From Streptomyces sp. B21-083 (lineage in GTDB: Bacteria > Actinomycetota > Actinomycetes > Streptomycetales > Streptomycetaceae): 64,000 nucleotides of DNA. Within the stretch, counting starts at the first letter, position 1; each line of letters starts with the position of its first letter. Of this stretch, positions 44,335 through 52,982 are shown piece after piece. Made by a program: the position numbers and the translations under genes. The notes beneath the pieces are model-generated. The model was not told the origin of the DNA, did not search any database, and saw only the letters and a program-made list of their open reading frames with translations. The DNA is taken from contig NZ_JARUND010000002.1 in assembly GCF_036898825.1 (NCBI RefSeq), positions 4,752,212-4,816,211 of the forward strand, in the 5' to 3' direction.

Positions 44335-45501
44335 ATGAGCGGCAGCGAGGCCAAGGGCGGCAGCGAGGCCAGGGGCGGGCGCGGCGCCCAACTCAAGCAC
44401 ACCGGCCTGCGCCCCGGCTGGACCACCGGCGCCTGTGCGACCGCCGCCACGACAGCGGCGTACACCGCCCTGCTGACCGGCGACTTTCCCGACCCGGTGA
44501 CGATCACGCTGCCCAGGGGCCAGACACCGGCGTTCGCGCTGGCCACCGAGGAGCTGACCGGCTCGTACGCCATGGCGGGCATCGTCAAGGACGCGGGCGA
44601 CGACCCGGACGTCACCCACGGCGCACTGGTCCGCGCGACCGTGCGCCGACTGCCCGCCGGGTCCGGCGTCGTCTTCCGGGCCGGTCCGGGCGTCGGCACG
44701 GTCACCCGCCCCGGACTACCGCTGCCGGTCGGCGAACCGGCGGTCAACCCGGTCCCCCGGCAGCTGATGCGCGACCACGTGGCCCGGGTGGCGGCCGAAC
44801 ACGGGGGGAGCGGCGACGTCGAGATCACCGTCTCCGTCGACCACGGCGAGGAGATCGCCAGGTCCACCTGGAACCCGCGTCTGGGCATCCTCGGCGGCCT
44901 GTCCATCCTGGGGACCACCGGGATCGTCGTCCCCTACTCCTGCTCGGCGTGGATCGACTCGATCCGGCGGGGCGTGGACGTGGCCCGGGCCGCCGGGCAC
45001 ACCCATGTCGCCGGGTGCACCGGCTCGACCTCGGAGAAGACGGTCGTGGCCGCCTACGGACTCCCCGAGCAGGCCCTGCTCGACATGGGCGACTTCGCGG
45101 GAGCGGTACTGAAGTACGTACGACGTCATCCCGTCGACCGGCTCACGATCTGCGGCGGGTTCGCGAAACTGTCGAAGCTGGCGGCCGGTCACCTGGATCT
45201 GCACTCCGCCCGTTCGCAGGTCGACCTGGGCCTCCTCGCCGAACTGGCCCGGCGCGGCGGCGCGAGCGAGACACTGGCCGCCGAGGTCACGGGCGCCAAC
45301 ACCGGCCTCGCGGCACTGCAGTTGTGCGCGGCGGCCGGTGTCCCGCTCGGCGACCTGGTCGCGGTGGCCGCACGCGACGAGGCCCTGACCGTGCTGCGCG
45401 GGGCGCCCGTCGCGGTCGACGTGATCTGTATCGACCGGGCGGGGCGGATCGTGGGCCGCAGCGGGGTGTCCGACGGGGTGCACAACGGGGGGCGAGCCTG
45501 A
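44335..45501 (+). CDS. cbiD: cobalt-precorrin-5B (C1)-methyltransferase
   Basis: A 388-residue CbiD enzyme that methylates C-1 of cobalt-precorrin-5B, the step matching the use of CobK next. Diagnostic motifs are LRPGWTTGACATAATTAAY near residue 25, GGLSILGTTGIVVPYSCSAW in the middle, and CGGFAKLSKLAAGHLDLHS toward the C-terminus. ATG 44335 was chosen over two adjacent GTG codons (44329, 44332). The N-terminal 20 residues are a Gly/Ser repeat (GSEAKGGSEARGG). It forms the anaerobic-type cobalamin branch with cobK and cobH. Confidence 0.95.
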   Translation: MSGSEAKGGSEARGGRGAQLKHTGLRPGWTTGACATAATTAAYTALLTGDFPDPVTITLPRGQTPAFALATEELTGSYAMAGIVKDAGDDPDVTHGALVRATVRRLPAGSGVVFRAGPGVGTVTRPGLPLPVGEPAVNPVPRQLMRDHVARVAAEHGGSGDVEITVSVDHGEEIARSTWNPRLGILGGLSILGTTGIVVPYSCSAWIDSIRRGVDVARAAGHTHVAGCTGSTSEKTVVAAYGLPEQALLDMGDFAGAVLKYVRRHPVDRLTICGGFAKLSKLAAGHLDLHSARSQVDLGLLAELARRGGASETLAAEVTGANTGLAALQLCAAAGVPLGDLVAVAARDEALTVLRGAPVAVDVICIDRAGRIVGRSGVSDGVHNGGRA

Positions 45502-45570
45502 CCGCGGATTTGATCATCCGACGGGCCCCGGCCCGCAACCGCCCGTCCCGGTACGGCAGTCTTCTCCCTC

Positions 45571-47571
45571 GTGGCGATCCTGGGGAACCTTCCGAGTCAG
45601 AGCGGGCCGAACGGGCCTCGTACCGGTGATCCCGCCGCGCACATGATCGTGGCCGGGGACGACGGGCTCGCCCACCGTCTTGCCCACGAACTCCGCAACG
45701 TCTACGGCGAGCAGGTCACACTCGTCGTCCCGCCCTCGGAGCGGAACGTACGGCCACCGGTGGTCGTCCGGGCCGCCGGAACCGCGTCGGCGCTGCTCGA
45801 CCGGATGTCCGCGGCCGTCAACCGGGCGGCGGGCAACGGGACTACGGGCGGGGCAGGCAGTAGTGAACCCGGGCCGCACGCAGGGATGTTGGAAGCCGTC
45901 GAGGCGACCGAGGCCGTACTCGCCCAGGCGGGCGCGGAGCGGGCCGCGGCCCTGGCCCTCGTGTACGACGACGACGAGACCAACATCCGCGCGGCACTCA
46001 CCGCCCGCCGCCTCAACCCACGACTGCGGCTCGTACTGCGGCTCTACAACCGACGGTTGGGCCAGCACATCGAGGAACTCCTCGACCAGGCATCGGTGTT
46101 GTCGGCGGACCCCGGCGACGGCACGACCGAGCCCGGCGATCTCGACGCGTCGACCACCGTCCTGTCCGACGCCGACACCGCCGCCCCCGCGCTCGCCGCC
46201 ACCGCCATCACCGGGACCAGCAAGGTCGTCCAGACCGACAGACTGCTGCTGCGCGCCGTTGAACGGCAGCCACCGGCGCCGGGCGAGGTCGCCGACCCCG
46301 GCCTGCACACCCTCGCCCTGCTCTCCGCCACGAGCAGCGACCCGGCCGGTGCGGACGGCTCCGAGGGCAGCGGTGACCAGGGACCCCGGCTGCTCCCCGA
46401 CGCGGCCGCGGTCGCGGCGGCGACCGGACGCGGAACGGTCGTGCTGCAACAGGTGTCGTACGCGTACTCCGGGACGTCGATGTCGGGCGGGCGCGGGCGG
46501 GGCGTCGTGCCGCCGTTCGCTTCCCTGTTCTCCCAGCGGCTGCGGTGGTCGCTGGCCGGGATGGTCGGGTGCGTGATCGCCCTCGCCATCGCGCTGACGA
46601 TCGCGACGGGGGACCATCCCGTCCACGCGACCTACCTGACCCTGCTCGACCTCTTCGCGATCAACGACCCGGCGCTCGGCGCCTCGATGCCCCGCCAGAT
46701 CCTCCAACTCCTCTCCGGACTCGTCGGGTTGCTGCTGCTGCCGGTCCTGCTGGCCGCCGTCCTGGAGGCGCTCGGTACGTTTCGCAGCGGATCGGCGGTA
46801 CGGAAGCCGCCGCGCGGGCTGAGCGGGCACGTGGTGCTGCTCGGGCTCGGCAAGATCGGTACCCGGGTGCTGACCCGGCTGCGTGAACTGAACATCCCGG
46901 TGGTGTGCGTCGAGGCGGACCCCGACGCGCGCGGACTCGCGACGGCACGGCGGCTGCGGGTGCCGGTGGTGCTGGGCGACGTGACCCAGGAGGGCGTCCT
47001 GGAGGCCGCGAAGATCAACCGCGCGCAGGCCCTCCTCGCCCTCACCAGCGCCGACACGACGAACCTGGAGGCCGTCCTGTACGGGCGTTCCGTACGGCCC
47101 GACCTGCGCGTCGTCCTGCGCCTGTACGACGACGACTTCGCCACCGCCGTGTACCGCACCCTGCGCGCGGCGCACCCCGGCGCCACCACCCGCAGCCGGA
47201 GCGTGTCGCACCTGTCGGCGCCCGCGTTCGCCGGGGCGATGATGGGCCGCCAGACGCAGATCCTGGGCACGATTCCCGTCGAGCGACGGGTGCTGCTGTT
47301 CGCCGCGATGCGGGTGGGCGGGCATGCGCAGTTGGAGGGGCGGACGGTCGGGGAGGCGTTTCGGGCGGGGTCGTGGCGGGTGCTGGCGCTGGACACGGGG
47401 GTGAGCCCCGGCTCCGAGGGCGCCGGGGAGGACGCCCGGCCCTCGGGGCTGGTGTGGGATCTGCCGGCGACGTATGTGCTGCGGGCGGAGGACCGCGTGG
47501 TGCTGGCTGCCACCCGGCGGGGGTTGGCGGAGCTGTTGGGTCGGCGGCGGGGGGAGCGGGCGGGCATTTAG
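45571..47571 (+). CDS. ion-channel-like protein with two RCK/TrkA-N domains
   Basis: A 666-residue protein. Residues ~20-250 are a first NAD-binding/RCK domain (HMIVAGDDGLAHRLAHEL at its start). Then come two membrane helices (~325-345 and ~385-405, RQILQLLSGLVGLLLLPVLLA), and a second RCK domain begins with VVLLGLGKIGTRVLTRLREL (Rossmann GxGxxG) followed by VEADPDARGLATARRLRVPV and NRAQALLALTSADTTNLEA. This matches the CASTOR/POLLUX-like channel proteins known in Streptomyces, but no classical K+ selectivity filter (GYG) is seen between the helices. GTG 45571 start; it may be expressed with cbiD (69 bp apart) by read-through. Confidence 0.82.
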   Translation: MAILGNLPSQSGPNGPRTGDPAAHMIVAGDDGLAHRLAHELRNVYGEQVTLVVPPSERNVRPPVVVRAAGTASALLDRMSAAVNRAAGNGTTGGAGSSEPGPHAGMLEAVEATEAVLAQAGAERAAALALVYDDDETNIRAALTARRLNPRLRLVLRLYNRRLGQHIEELLDQASVLSADPGDGTTEPGDLDASTTVLSDADTAAPALAATAITGTSKVVQTDRLLLRAVERQPPAPGEVADPGLHTLALLSATSSDPAGADGSEGSGDQGPRLLPDAAAVAAATGRGTVVLQQVSYAYSGTSMSGGRGRGVVPPFASLFSQRLRWSLAGMVGCVIALAIALTIATGDHPVHATYLTLLDLFAINDPALGASMPRQILQLLSGLVGLLLLPVLLAAVLEALGTFRSGSAVRKPPRGLSGHVVLLGLGKIGTRVLTRLRELNIPVVCVEADPDARGLATARRLRVPVVLGDVTQEGVLEAAKINRAQALLALTSADTTNLEAVLYGRSVRPDLRVVLRLYDDDFATAVYRTLRAAHPGATTRSRSVSHLSAPAFAGAMMGRQTQILGTIPVERRVLLFAAMRVGGHAQLEGRTVGEAFRAGSWRVLALDTGVSPGSEGAGEDARPSGLVWDLPATYVLRAEDRVVLAATRRGLAELLGRRRGERAGI

Positions 47572-47617
47572 AGCTGCTGCCGCGGGAGCGCGTGTAAGTG
47601 CGTTCTGGTGAGCGGGA

Positions 47618-49396
47618 GTGAGTGCTGCTGGTCTCGGTCGTGTCGCGCGCTTCGCCCGTAGGGCCGGTTTCAGTGAGGAACTGACGTTCCTAGGTCGAAT
47701 GCGTGACCTTCCCGGGTGGTGCTCGTTTCCCACGGCGACGGGATCTTCGGGCGGGGGTGGCGGGGTGGGTGAGCTGAGGAGTATCGCGGCGTCGTTCGTC
47801 GCGTCCGGTCCGTCCGGTGTGGCCGTGCGGACCCGCCTCAAACTCCTGACGCCGGGCGATGAGAAGGTGCTGCGGCTGGTGGGGGCGCATCTGGGGTCGC
47901 TGGCTTCCAAGGACCTCAAGACACGATGCCGGGACGGCCTGTCGCCTTCCGGTGCGGCGTGGGCGGTGCGGAAGCGGGAGTTGACGCCACTGTCGTCATC
48001 GCGGTGGGCGGGCAGTATCACCAAAGCCACCCATGACCAGTGGGCGCTGGCCCGGCGCTGCCAGTCGGCGCATGTCCAGAACCTGGAAGCAGGCGTCCGC
48101 GCCATCGAGCGCCGCCTGTCCCTGCCGGTCGGGCAGAAGGGGACAAAGAAGGCGCCCGGGGGTTACCGGTCCCAGCGGGAATGGCACGCGAAGTCCCGGC
48201 GGCTGCGGGTCCTGGAAGACCGGCTTGCCGCCGCACGCGCCGACCGCGAGGCCGGTGTCGTGCATGTCGTGCGCGGCGGCAAGCAACTGGCCCGCACCCG
48301 CCACCACCTGGAGGCGGCCGGGCTGACGGAGTCCGCGTGGCGTGGGCGGTGGGAGGCGGAGCGCTGGTTCTGCCAGGCGGACGGGGAGTCCTGGAAGCGC
48401 TACGGCAACGAGACCATCCGTATCAGCCCCGACGGCGAGGTCAGCATCAAACTCCCCGCACCGCTGGGGTATCTGGCGAACGCCCCGCACGGCCGGTACG
48501 TCCTCGCCTGCCGGGTCGTGTTCGCGCACCGGGGCGGCGAGTGGGCGGACCGCGTTGCGGCGAACCGGGCGATCGCCTACCGCATCCACCTGGACACGGG
48601 CCGGGACCGCTGGTACGTGACAGCGTCCTGGCAGATCCCGCCCACCTCGACCGTGCCGATGGAGGCCGCGCTCGCCCACGGGGTGATCGGCGTCGACATG
48701 AACGCCGACCACCTCGCCGCCTGGCACCTCGACACCCACGGCAACCCCACCGGCAGCCCGCGCCGCTTCTCCTACGACCTGACCGGTACCGCCGGACACC
48801 GCGACGCCCAGGTCCGCCACGCCCTCACCGGCCTCCTGCACTGGGCCCGAACGTGCGGCGTGAAGGCGATCGCGGTGGAAGACCTGGACTTCACGGCGGA
48901 GAAGACCCGGGAGAAGCACGGCCGCAGGAAACGCTTCCGCCAGCTGATCTCCGGCATGCCCACCGGCAAACTCCGTGCCCGGCTGTCCTCGATGGCCGAC
49001 CAGTCGGGTATCGCGGTCATCGCCGTCGACCCCGCCTACACCAGCCGGTGGGGTGCCCAGCACTGGCAGAAGCCCCTCACCACAACCACCTGTAAGACAA
49101 CTCGCCATGATGCTGCTGCCGTGGCGATCGGAAGGCGCGCCCAGGGACACCCGATCCGGCGACGGACGACACCGCCCCCACCACCCCGGAGAGATGCGGT
49201 GGGGCATCGGACCGTCCAGGCCGGACCAGGAGTCCCTGGACGTGAGGAACCCCGCCCCCGCATCCCCGGACCACGGACACGATCCGTGCCGCCCGGACGC
49301 GGAGCGAACGCGGGCAACCAGAACGCCCAACACCGTCCGGGGCGTTCGGCCGAGCATGAGTTTTGGCAACAAGACTCACTCCCGCTCAGTCTCTAG
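47618..49396 (+). CDS. TnpB-related RuvC-like protein (IS200/IS605 accessory type)
   Basis: A long frame; the conserved part runs from about 47810 to 49190. RuvC-like catalytic positions can be proposed: VIGVDMNADHLAAWHLD (Asp), IAVEDLDF (Glu) and TTRHDAAAVAIGRR (Asp), with AVDPAYTSRWGAQHWQKPL between the last two. The TnpB zinc finger (two CxxC) is missing and no TnpA gene is nearby, so it is a solo element or domesticated copy. The first ~60 and last ~90 residues look non-conserved, and the true start (perhaps GTG 47819) is uncertain. The 230-bp stretch after the stop holds no gene and could include a guide-RNA-type end. Confidence 0.78.
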   Translation: MSAAGLGRVARFARRAGFSEELTFLGRMRDLPGWCSFPTATGSSGGGGGVGELRSIAASFVASGPSGVAVRTRLKLLTPGDEKVLRLVGAHLGSLASKDLKTRCRDGLSPSGAAWAVRKRELTPLSSSRWAGSITKATHDQWALARRCQSAHVQNLEAGVRAIERRLSLPVGQKGTKKAPGGYRSQREWHAKSRRLRVLEDRLAAARADREAGVVHVVRGGKQLARTRHHLEAAGLTESAWRGRWEAERWFCQADGESWKRYGNETIRISPDGEVSIKLPAPLGYLANAPHGRYVLACRVVFAHRGGEWADRVAANRAIAYRIHLDTGRDRWYVTASWQIPPTSTVPMEAALAHGVIGVDMNADHLAAWHLDTHGNPTGSPRRFSYDLTGTAGHRDAQVRHALTGLLHWARTCGVKAIAVEDLDFTAEKTREKHGRRKRFRQLISGMPTGKLRARLSSMADQSGIAVIAVDPAYTSRWGAQHWQKPLTTTTCKTTRHDAAAVAIGRRAQGHPIRRRTTPPPPPRRDAVGHRTVQAGPGVPGREEPRPRIPGPRTRSVPPGRGANAGNQNAQHRPGRSAEHEFWQQDSLPLSL

Positions 49397-49628
49397 GAAC
49401 GGTGTAGGTTTTCGCCCCCGCCGCATCTACCGGGCCCGTCCTGTGCCCGCGATCCGTGCGTGACAGCGGCAGCGGACACGGAGCAGGACGCCCGTGCTCT
49501 GCGACAGAAGTACGTCATCGGTCTGACAGCGCCTGCCGTGCGTGTCGGTGCAGTCGAGAAACTTCGCGGCCGTGCACTCGGCGGACAGCGTCAAGTCTTC
49601 TGCGGATCTGGCGCTCATTGCCCAGCTG

Positions 49629-49979
49629 CTATGCGCCGCGCAGGTTCTCGTAGTGGTCGCACAGGGCATTCAAGGAGCGGGAAAGACGGCGCGCGTACGC
49701 GAGGTGGGAACTCAGGCCGGGGCTCGGCTTGATGCGCAGCTTCCTGCACGTCTCGGAGATGGCCATCCGGGCGTCCGCGCGGATGAGGGTGTCGTCACCG
49801 CGCCGTGCGGAGGCAGCCCGCCCCACTTCGGGGATGATGAGCGCCAGGTGCCCCCGCAGCATGAGCATCAGCGTGTGAAGTTCCTCCACGGAGGGCACCG
49901 CGGCGTCTGGCACGAGCAGTCGGTACGCGCTGGCGCGCATCGTCTCGACGTCCAGGGGCAGGGAGGTGTTCGCCGTCAC
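49629..49979 (-). CDS. DUF6415-like small protein
   Basis: A 116-residue, mostly helical protein: VTANTSLPLDVETMRASAYR, then LHTLMLMLRGHLALIIPEV, ADARMAISETCRKL and LAYARRLSRSLNALCDHYEN. The arrangement is that of the DUF6415 family, small Streptomyces proteins of unknown function found beside XRE regulators (assignment from memory). GTG 49979 overlaps the stop of the upstream gene (GTGA). It is the last gene of the compact minus-strand set 49629-50783. Confidence 0.7.
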   Translation of the reverse strand: MTANTSLPLDVETMRASAYRLLVPDAAVPSVEELHTLMLMLRGHLALIIPEVGRAASARRGDDTLIRADARMAISETCRKLRIKPSPGLSSHLAYARRLSRSLNALCDHYENLRGA

Positions 49980-50203
49980 AACCACTCTCCCCGTGAACGA
50001 GCGTTGGCCACCGCGACGGCCGAACTCAGAGCGTCGGCGTCGGTGACGGGCCGGAGATTCTCCGGCCGCGCATCCCATTCCCGGCCACCACCGACCGGCC
50101 GCACCTGTACGTACGGCCCCTCACAGCCCATGACCTTGCCGATCCTGCCTGTGTCGGCGTCCTCGACGGTGTCGCCCAGATTCGGCTTGTACACGGTCAC
50201 CAT
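49976..50203 (-). CDS. small hypothetical beta-barrel-like protein
   Basis: A 75-residue protein: MVTVYKPNLGDTVEDADTGR, IGKVMGCEGPYVQVRPVGGG, REWDARPENLRPV. The pattern (short strands, GKVMG, VRP, W) suggests a KOW/SH3-like fold, as in small proteins that bind nucleic acid; this is inference. ATG 50203 overlaps the previous stop (TGATG), and its own stop overlaps the next GTG. Confidence 0.65.
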   Translation of the reverse strand: MVTVYKPNLGDTVEDADTGRIGKVMGCEGPYVQVRPVGGGREWDARPENLRPVTDADALSSAVAVANARSRGEWL

Positions 50204-50532
50204 CACCGAGCCCCCTGCGCCGACAAGGCCAGCGCTCGCGCCTGTCCGTTCGGTGGAAAGGCGTGAGCGCGCACCGGAGTGGCTGCGCCCGGCTCGATGT
50301 CCCGAGCGGGCACCGACACCAACTCTTGGCGCTGAGCCCTGCGACGTCGGGCATGGATGAGGATGGCTCCCCACATCTCCGGCGACGGATCGCGCGCGAT
50401 CATGCCTGAGCCGTCTTCCCGGTCCGCATCAGGAGTGGGACTGCTGGATGCAGCCGGCCCGAGCAGGAGTGTTCTCACCCGTTCGAGCAATCGTGGTACA
50501 AGGTTCACGTCGACTCCTTCGTAGTCGGCCAT
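50203..50532 (-). CDS. hypothetical protein of the XRE-associated set
   Basis: A 109-residue protein: MADYEGVDVNLVPRLLERVR, a low-complexity stretch of Ser/Pro/Asp, then SPEMWGAILIHARRRRAQRQ and a polar tail. No family recognised. It is coupled to the following gene by TGATG. The start at 50532 is preferred; the frame extends to 50580 without a better site. Confidence 0.55.
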   Translation of the reverse strand: MADYEGVDVNLVPRLLERVRTLLLGPAASSSPTPDADREDGSGMIARDPSPEMWGAILIHARRRRAQRQELVSVPARDIEPGAATPVRAHAFPPNGQARALALSAQGAR

Positions 50533-50597
50533 GCCCCGGGGTGTTCGCGCACCGCCGGGGCCTGCTGGCGTCTCTCCCAACGGAGGTCACGCCGAGG

Positions 50598-50783
50598 TCA
50601 TGCCGCTCGGCACCCGCACGTGACGATCTGCCACACGCGGGTGCTGCCACGGACCACTACGTGTCCGGCCGTGCGCAGGGTCTTGTTGACGGCCCCGCAG
50701 TGGAAGCAGAGCTCACCGTGCAGTCGAACGAGCCTCACGCGCTCGTCAACGACCGTCGGCACGAGCGGGAGTGCGTTGGGCAT
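50598..50783 (-). CDS. small Cys-rich (zinc-ribbon-like) protein
   Basis: A 61-residue protein: MPNALPLVPTVVDERVRLVR, ELCFHCGAVN (C-x2-C) and VWQIVTCGCRAA (C-x-C). Two Cys pairs suggest a zinc ribbon of about 40 residues. Similar small proteins accompany XRE regulators in Streptomyces, as far as I recall. ATG 50783, about 95 bp downstream of the XRE stop. The function is unknown. Confidence 0.65.
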   Translation of the reverse strand: MPNALPLVPTVVDERVRLVRLHGELCFHCGAVNKTLRTAGHVVVRGSTRVWQIVTCGCRAA

Positions 50784-50877
50784 CCCCGATTCCCATCTGT
50801 TGGTTCCTACGCATGTGACAGATGGTGGGGTCCGACAAGAGGCACAAGTACCCCAGTGAGGGGTAGTTGGGGGGCGC

Positions 50878-52065
50878 TCAGGTGGCAGCGCACCATTCGG
50901 CGAAGCTGGTGACGCTCTCCGAGTCGGAACGCTTCAAACGACGAAGCGTGCCAGCGTCCTCACGGACCCACCGGTGTTCACGCGTGTGCTGCGGGGCGAT
51001 ATGCCGCGCGACCTTCAGCGACTCGAAAGCATCATCCGCGAGCCCGGACCATAACTGGGCCCGGGCAAGCTCGATGTAGAAACCGGAGCGACGTTCAGCC
51101 GGAAGGTCTTGGGGCGGCTTCCACTCCCCTGCGACGTCAAGGGCGCGGTGAACGTGGTCGGTTCCAAGACTGACGGCGACAGACACCTCGTGGATACGGA
51201 CGGACTCGGGACCGAACGCAGTGCCGCAGTACACGTCTTCCTGCACTTGGTCGGCAAGTGAGCGAGCCTCGCCAAGGTGAGTGGCGGCGGCGGAGGGATC
51301 ATGTGCCCGGCCCGCAATGACGGCCGCTCGCATGTGTAGTGCGCCGCGTGCTGCGATCTCCGGCGTCGTACGAGCGGCTGGTGCGGAGTCCAGGGCCTGC
51401 TCCAAGGCACGCAGTCCCGCAGCGTGTGCACGTGCGGCGAAGAAGGTCTCGGTGCGCACGTAGGCGACGGACGCGGACAGAAGCGGATCGCCCGCCTCGG
51501 GCCCGGCCCACCGCATGAGATCGATCAGGCGCGCGGACAGGTCGCGGGCGCCGAACTTGTACGCGACGGCATCCGCGGAGCGATAGGCCCTGACCAGGAG
51601 TCCAGCCAGTTCGGCTCGCTCTACGGCGGAAGCCGAGTGATAGCCGCGGGCAAGCTCGCCGAGGAGTTCAGGCAGCTCGCGGGCGATGCGGGTGTACTGC
51701 GCTGCCAGTCTCCAGCGGGCGGCTTCGGCGACAGCTGCCCGCAGCTCAGGGACAGGACGGACCGGGCCGTCGTCGGGAAGGTCGTACGTCGCGATCGCCG
51801 CAGACAACGCGGGCAGGGCGTCGTGGACGCGAGTGCGAGTGGTGTCCCGGTCGGCGAGGAGGAGAGTGGGATCGATACCGAGAGCGTCTGCGATGGCTTC
51901 GAGGGTGGTGCCGCTGACACCGCGCTCACCACGCTCGATCTTGCGGATGGTGCCGAGTGCCACGCACGCGGCAGCCGCCAGTTCTTGCTGCGACATCTTC
52001 GGACGGACAACACTGCGGTAGTAGGCGATCCGCCTTCCTACCCCGCCGCCGGTGGGTGCAGCCAT
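50878..52065 (-). CDS. XRE-family regulator with TPR-like C-terminal domain
   Basis: A 395-residue regulator. The N-terminal HTH_3 domain (residues ~8-70) reads VGRRIAYYRSVVRPKMSQQE, then VALGTIRKIERGERGVSGTT and LEAIADALGIDPTLLL. From ~90 on it is all-helical with Ala-rich antiparallel repeats (ARWRLAAQYTRIARELPELL, VRAYRSADAVAYKFGARDLS, AARAHAAGLRALEQAL) of TPR type, a layout known from peptide- or ligand-sensing regulators. It probably controls the adjacent small genes and perhaps the HAD gene 100 bp upstream. Confidence 0.88.
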   Translation of the reverse strand: MAAPTGGGVGRRIAYYRSVVRPKMSQQELAAAACVALGTIRKIERGERGVSGTTLEAIADALGIDPTLLLADRDTTRTRVHDALPALSAAIATYDLPDDGPVRPVPELRAAVAEAARWRLAAQYTRIARELPELLGELARGYHSASAVERAELAGLLVRAYRSADAVAYKFGARDLSARLIDLMRWAGPEAGDPLLSASVAYVRTETFFAARAHAAGLRALEQALDSAPAARTTPEIAARGALHMRAAVIAGRAHDPSAAATHLGEARSLADQVQEDVYCGTAFGPESVRIHEVSVAVSLGTDHVHRALDVAGEWKPPQDLPAERRSGFYIELARAQLWSGLADDAFESLKVARHIAPQHTREHRWVREDAGTLRRLKRSDSESVTSFAEWCAAT

Positions 52066-52165
52066 GGTTGCTCCAGTTCAGGGCCTCACGCTGAACCGTA
52101 CCTGGGCCGAGACACAGCGAGGATGCGAACAGCCCCACTGGGCTGGCTGTTGGGGCCGACCGCTG

Positions 52166-52807
52166 TCAGCCACCGACGATCTCCGTGAGCTGGGTGAGGC
52201 TGTCGATCCGCCAGTCCGCCATCGCGACGACATCCGGGTCGTTCGCCCATAGATGTCCCCACGGGCCACGCCGGATGTGAGCGACGCGCAGCCCGGCCGC
52301 CTTCGCCGGGAAGACGTCGTTGGCAGGATGGTCGCCCACGTACACGGTCTCGTTCGGTGCCGCCTGGGCTACGTCCAGAACACGCTCGAAGAATGCCGGC
52401 TGGGGCTTCGCGACACCCCACTCCCCCGACGTCACGATCAGGTCCGACGGGAGACCCAGGCCGCGAAGTAGCTCACCTGCACGAGCCGTCTGGTTGCCTG
52501 CGATGATGACGCGCACCCCGAGCTTCCGCAGTCCGGACAGAGCAGACCGTACGTCACCGTAGAGATCGCTCTCATCGAGCTGCTCACCACGGCCAGCAGC
52601 TTCGCGGGCCCGATATTCGGCGTCGATGTCGATGTCCGGCCGAACAAGACGAAGGGCGTCGGCGTTGTCGCGGCCCTGGGCCACAACAGCACCGACGAGC
52701 GCGGAGAGGGTGTGGCGGGGGACGGCCAGCCAATCGGCCCAGGAAGCCCAATAGCGATCGTCCCGGGTGATCGTCTCTCCGATGTCCAACACAACGGTCT
52801 CAGTCAC
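52166..52807 (-). CDS. HAD-superfamily hydrolase
   Basis: A 213-residue HAD phosphatase-like protein. Motif I is VVLDIGETITR: the nucleophile Asp is kept but the second Asp of DxD is Gly, as in a known subgroup. Motif II is IIAGNQTAR (Asn in place of Ser/Thr). The Lys is in EWGVAKPQPAFF and motif IV is VYVGDHPANDVFPAKAAG. The cap is C1-type helical (~15-85). The altered motifs leave the activity uncertain. GTG 52807 start; same strand as the XRE gene, a recurrent pair in this locus type. Confidence 0.85.
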   Translation of the reverse strand: MTETVVLDIGETITRDDRYWASWADWLAVPRHTLSALVGAVVAQGRDNADALRLVRPDIDIDAEYRAREAAGRGEQLDESDLYGDVRSALSGLRKLGVRVIIAGNQTARAGELLRGLGLPSDLIVTSGEWGVAKPQPAFFERVLDVAQAAPNETVYVGDHPANDVFPAKAAGLRVAHIRRGPWGHLWANDPDVVAMADWRIDSLTQLTEIVGG

Positions 52808-52982
52808 TTTGCGAGCCTAGAACACATGCCCTCAGCTTCACCCGCTTGAGCGTCCAGCCCTGGAACTCGTCATCCCAGCCGTGCACCAGCGGGCCTCGCC
52901 TCAACTCCGGCGCCAGCCATGCCCGTTGCCAGGCCCTCGTACGAGCGTCCCAGTATCGCTACTGGGACGCCCCATGCCCGGA

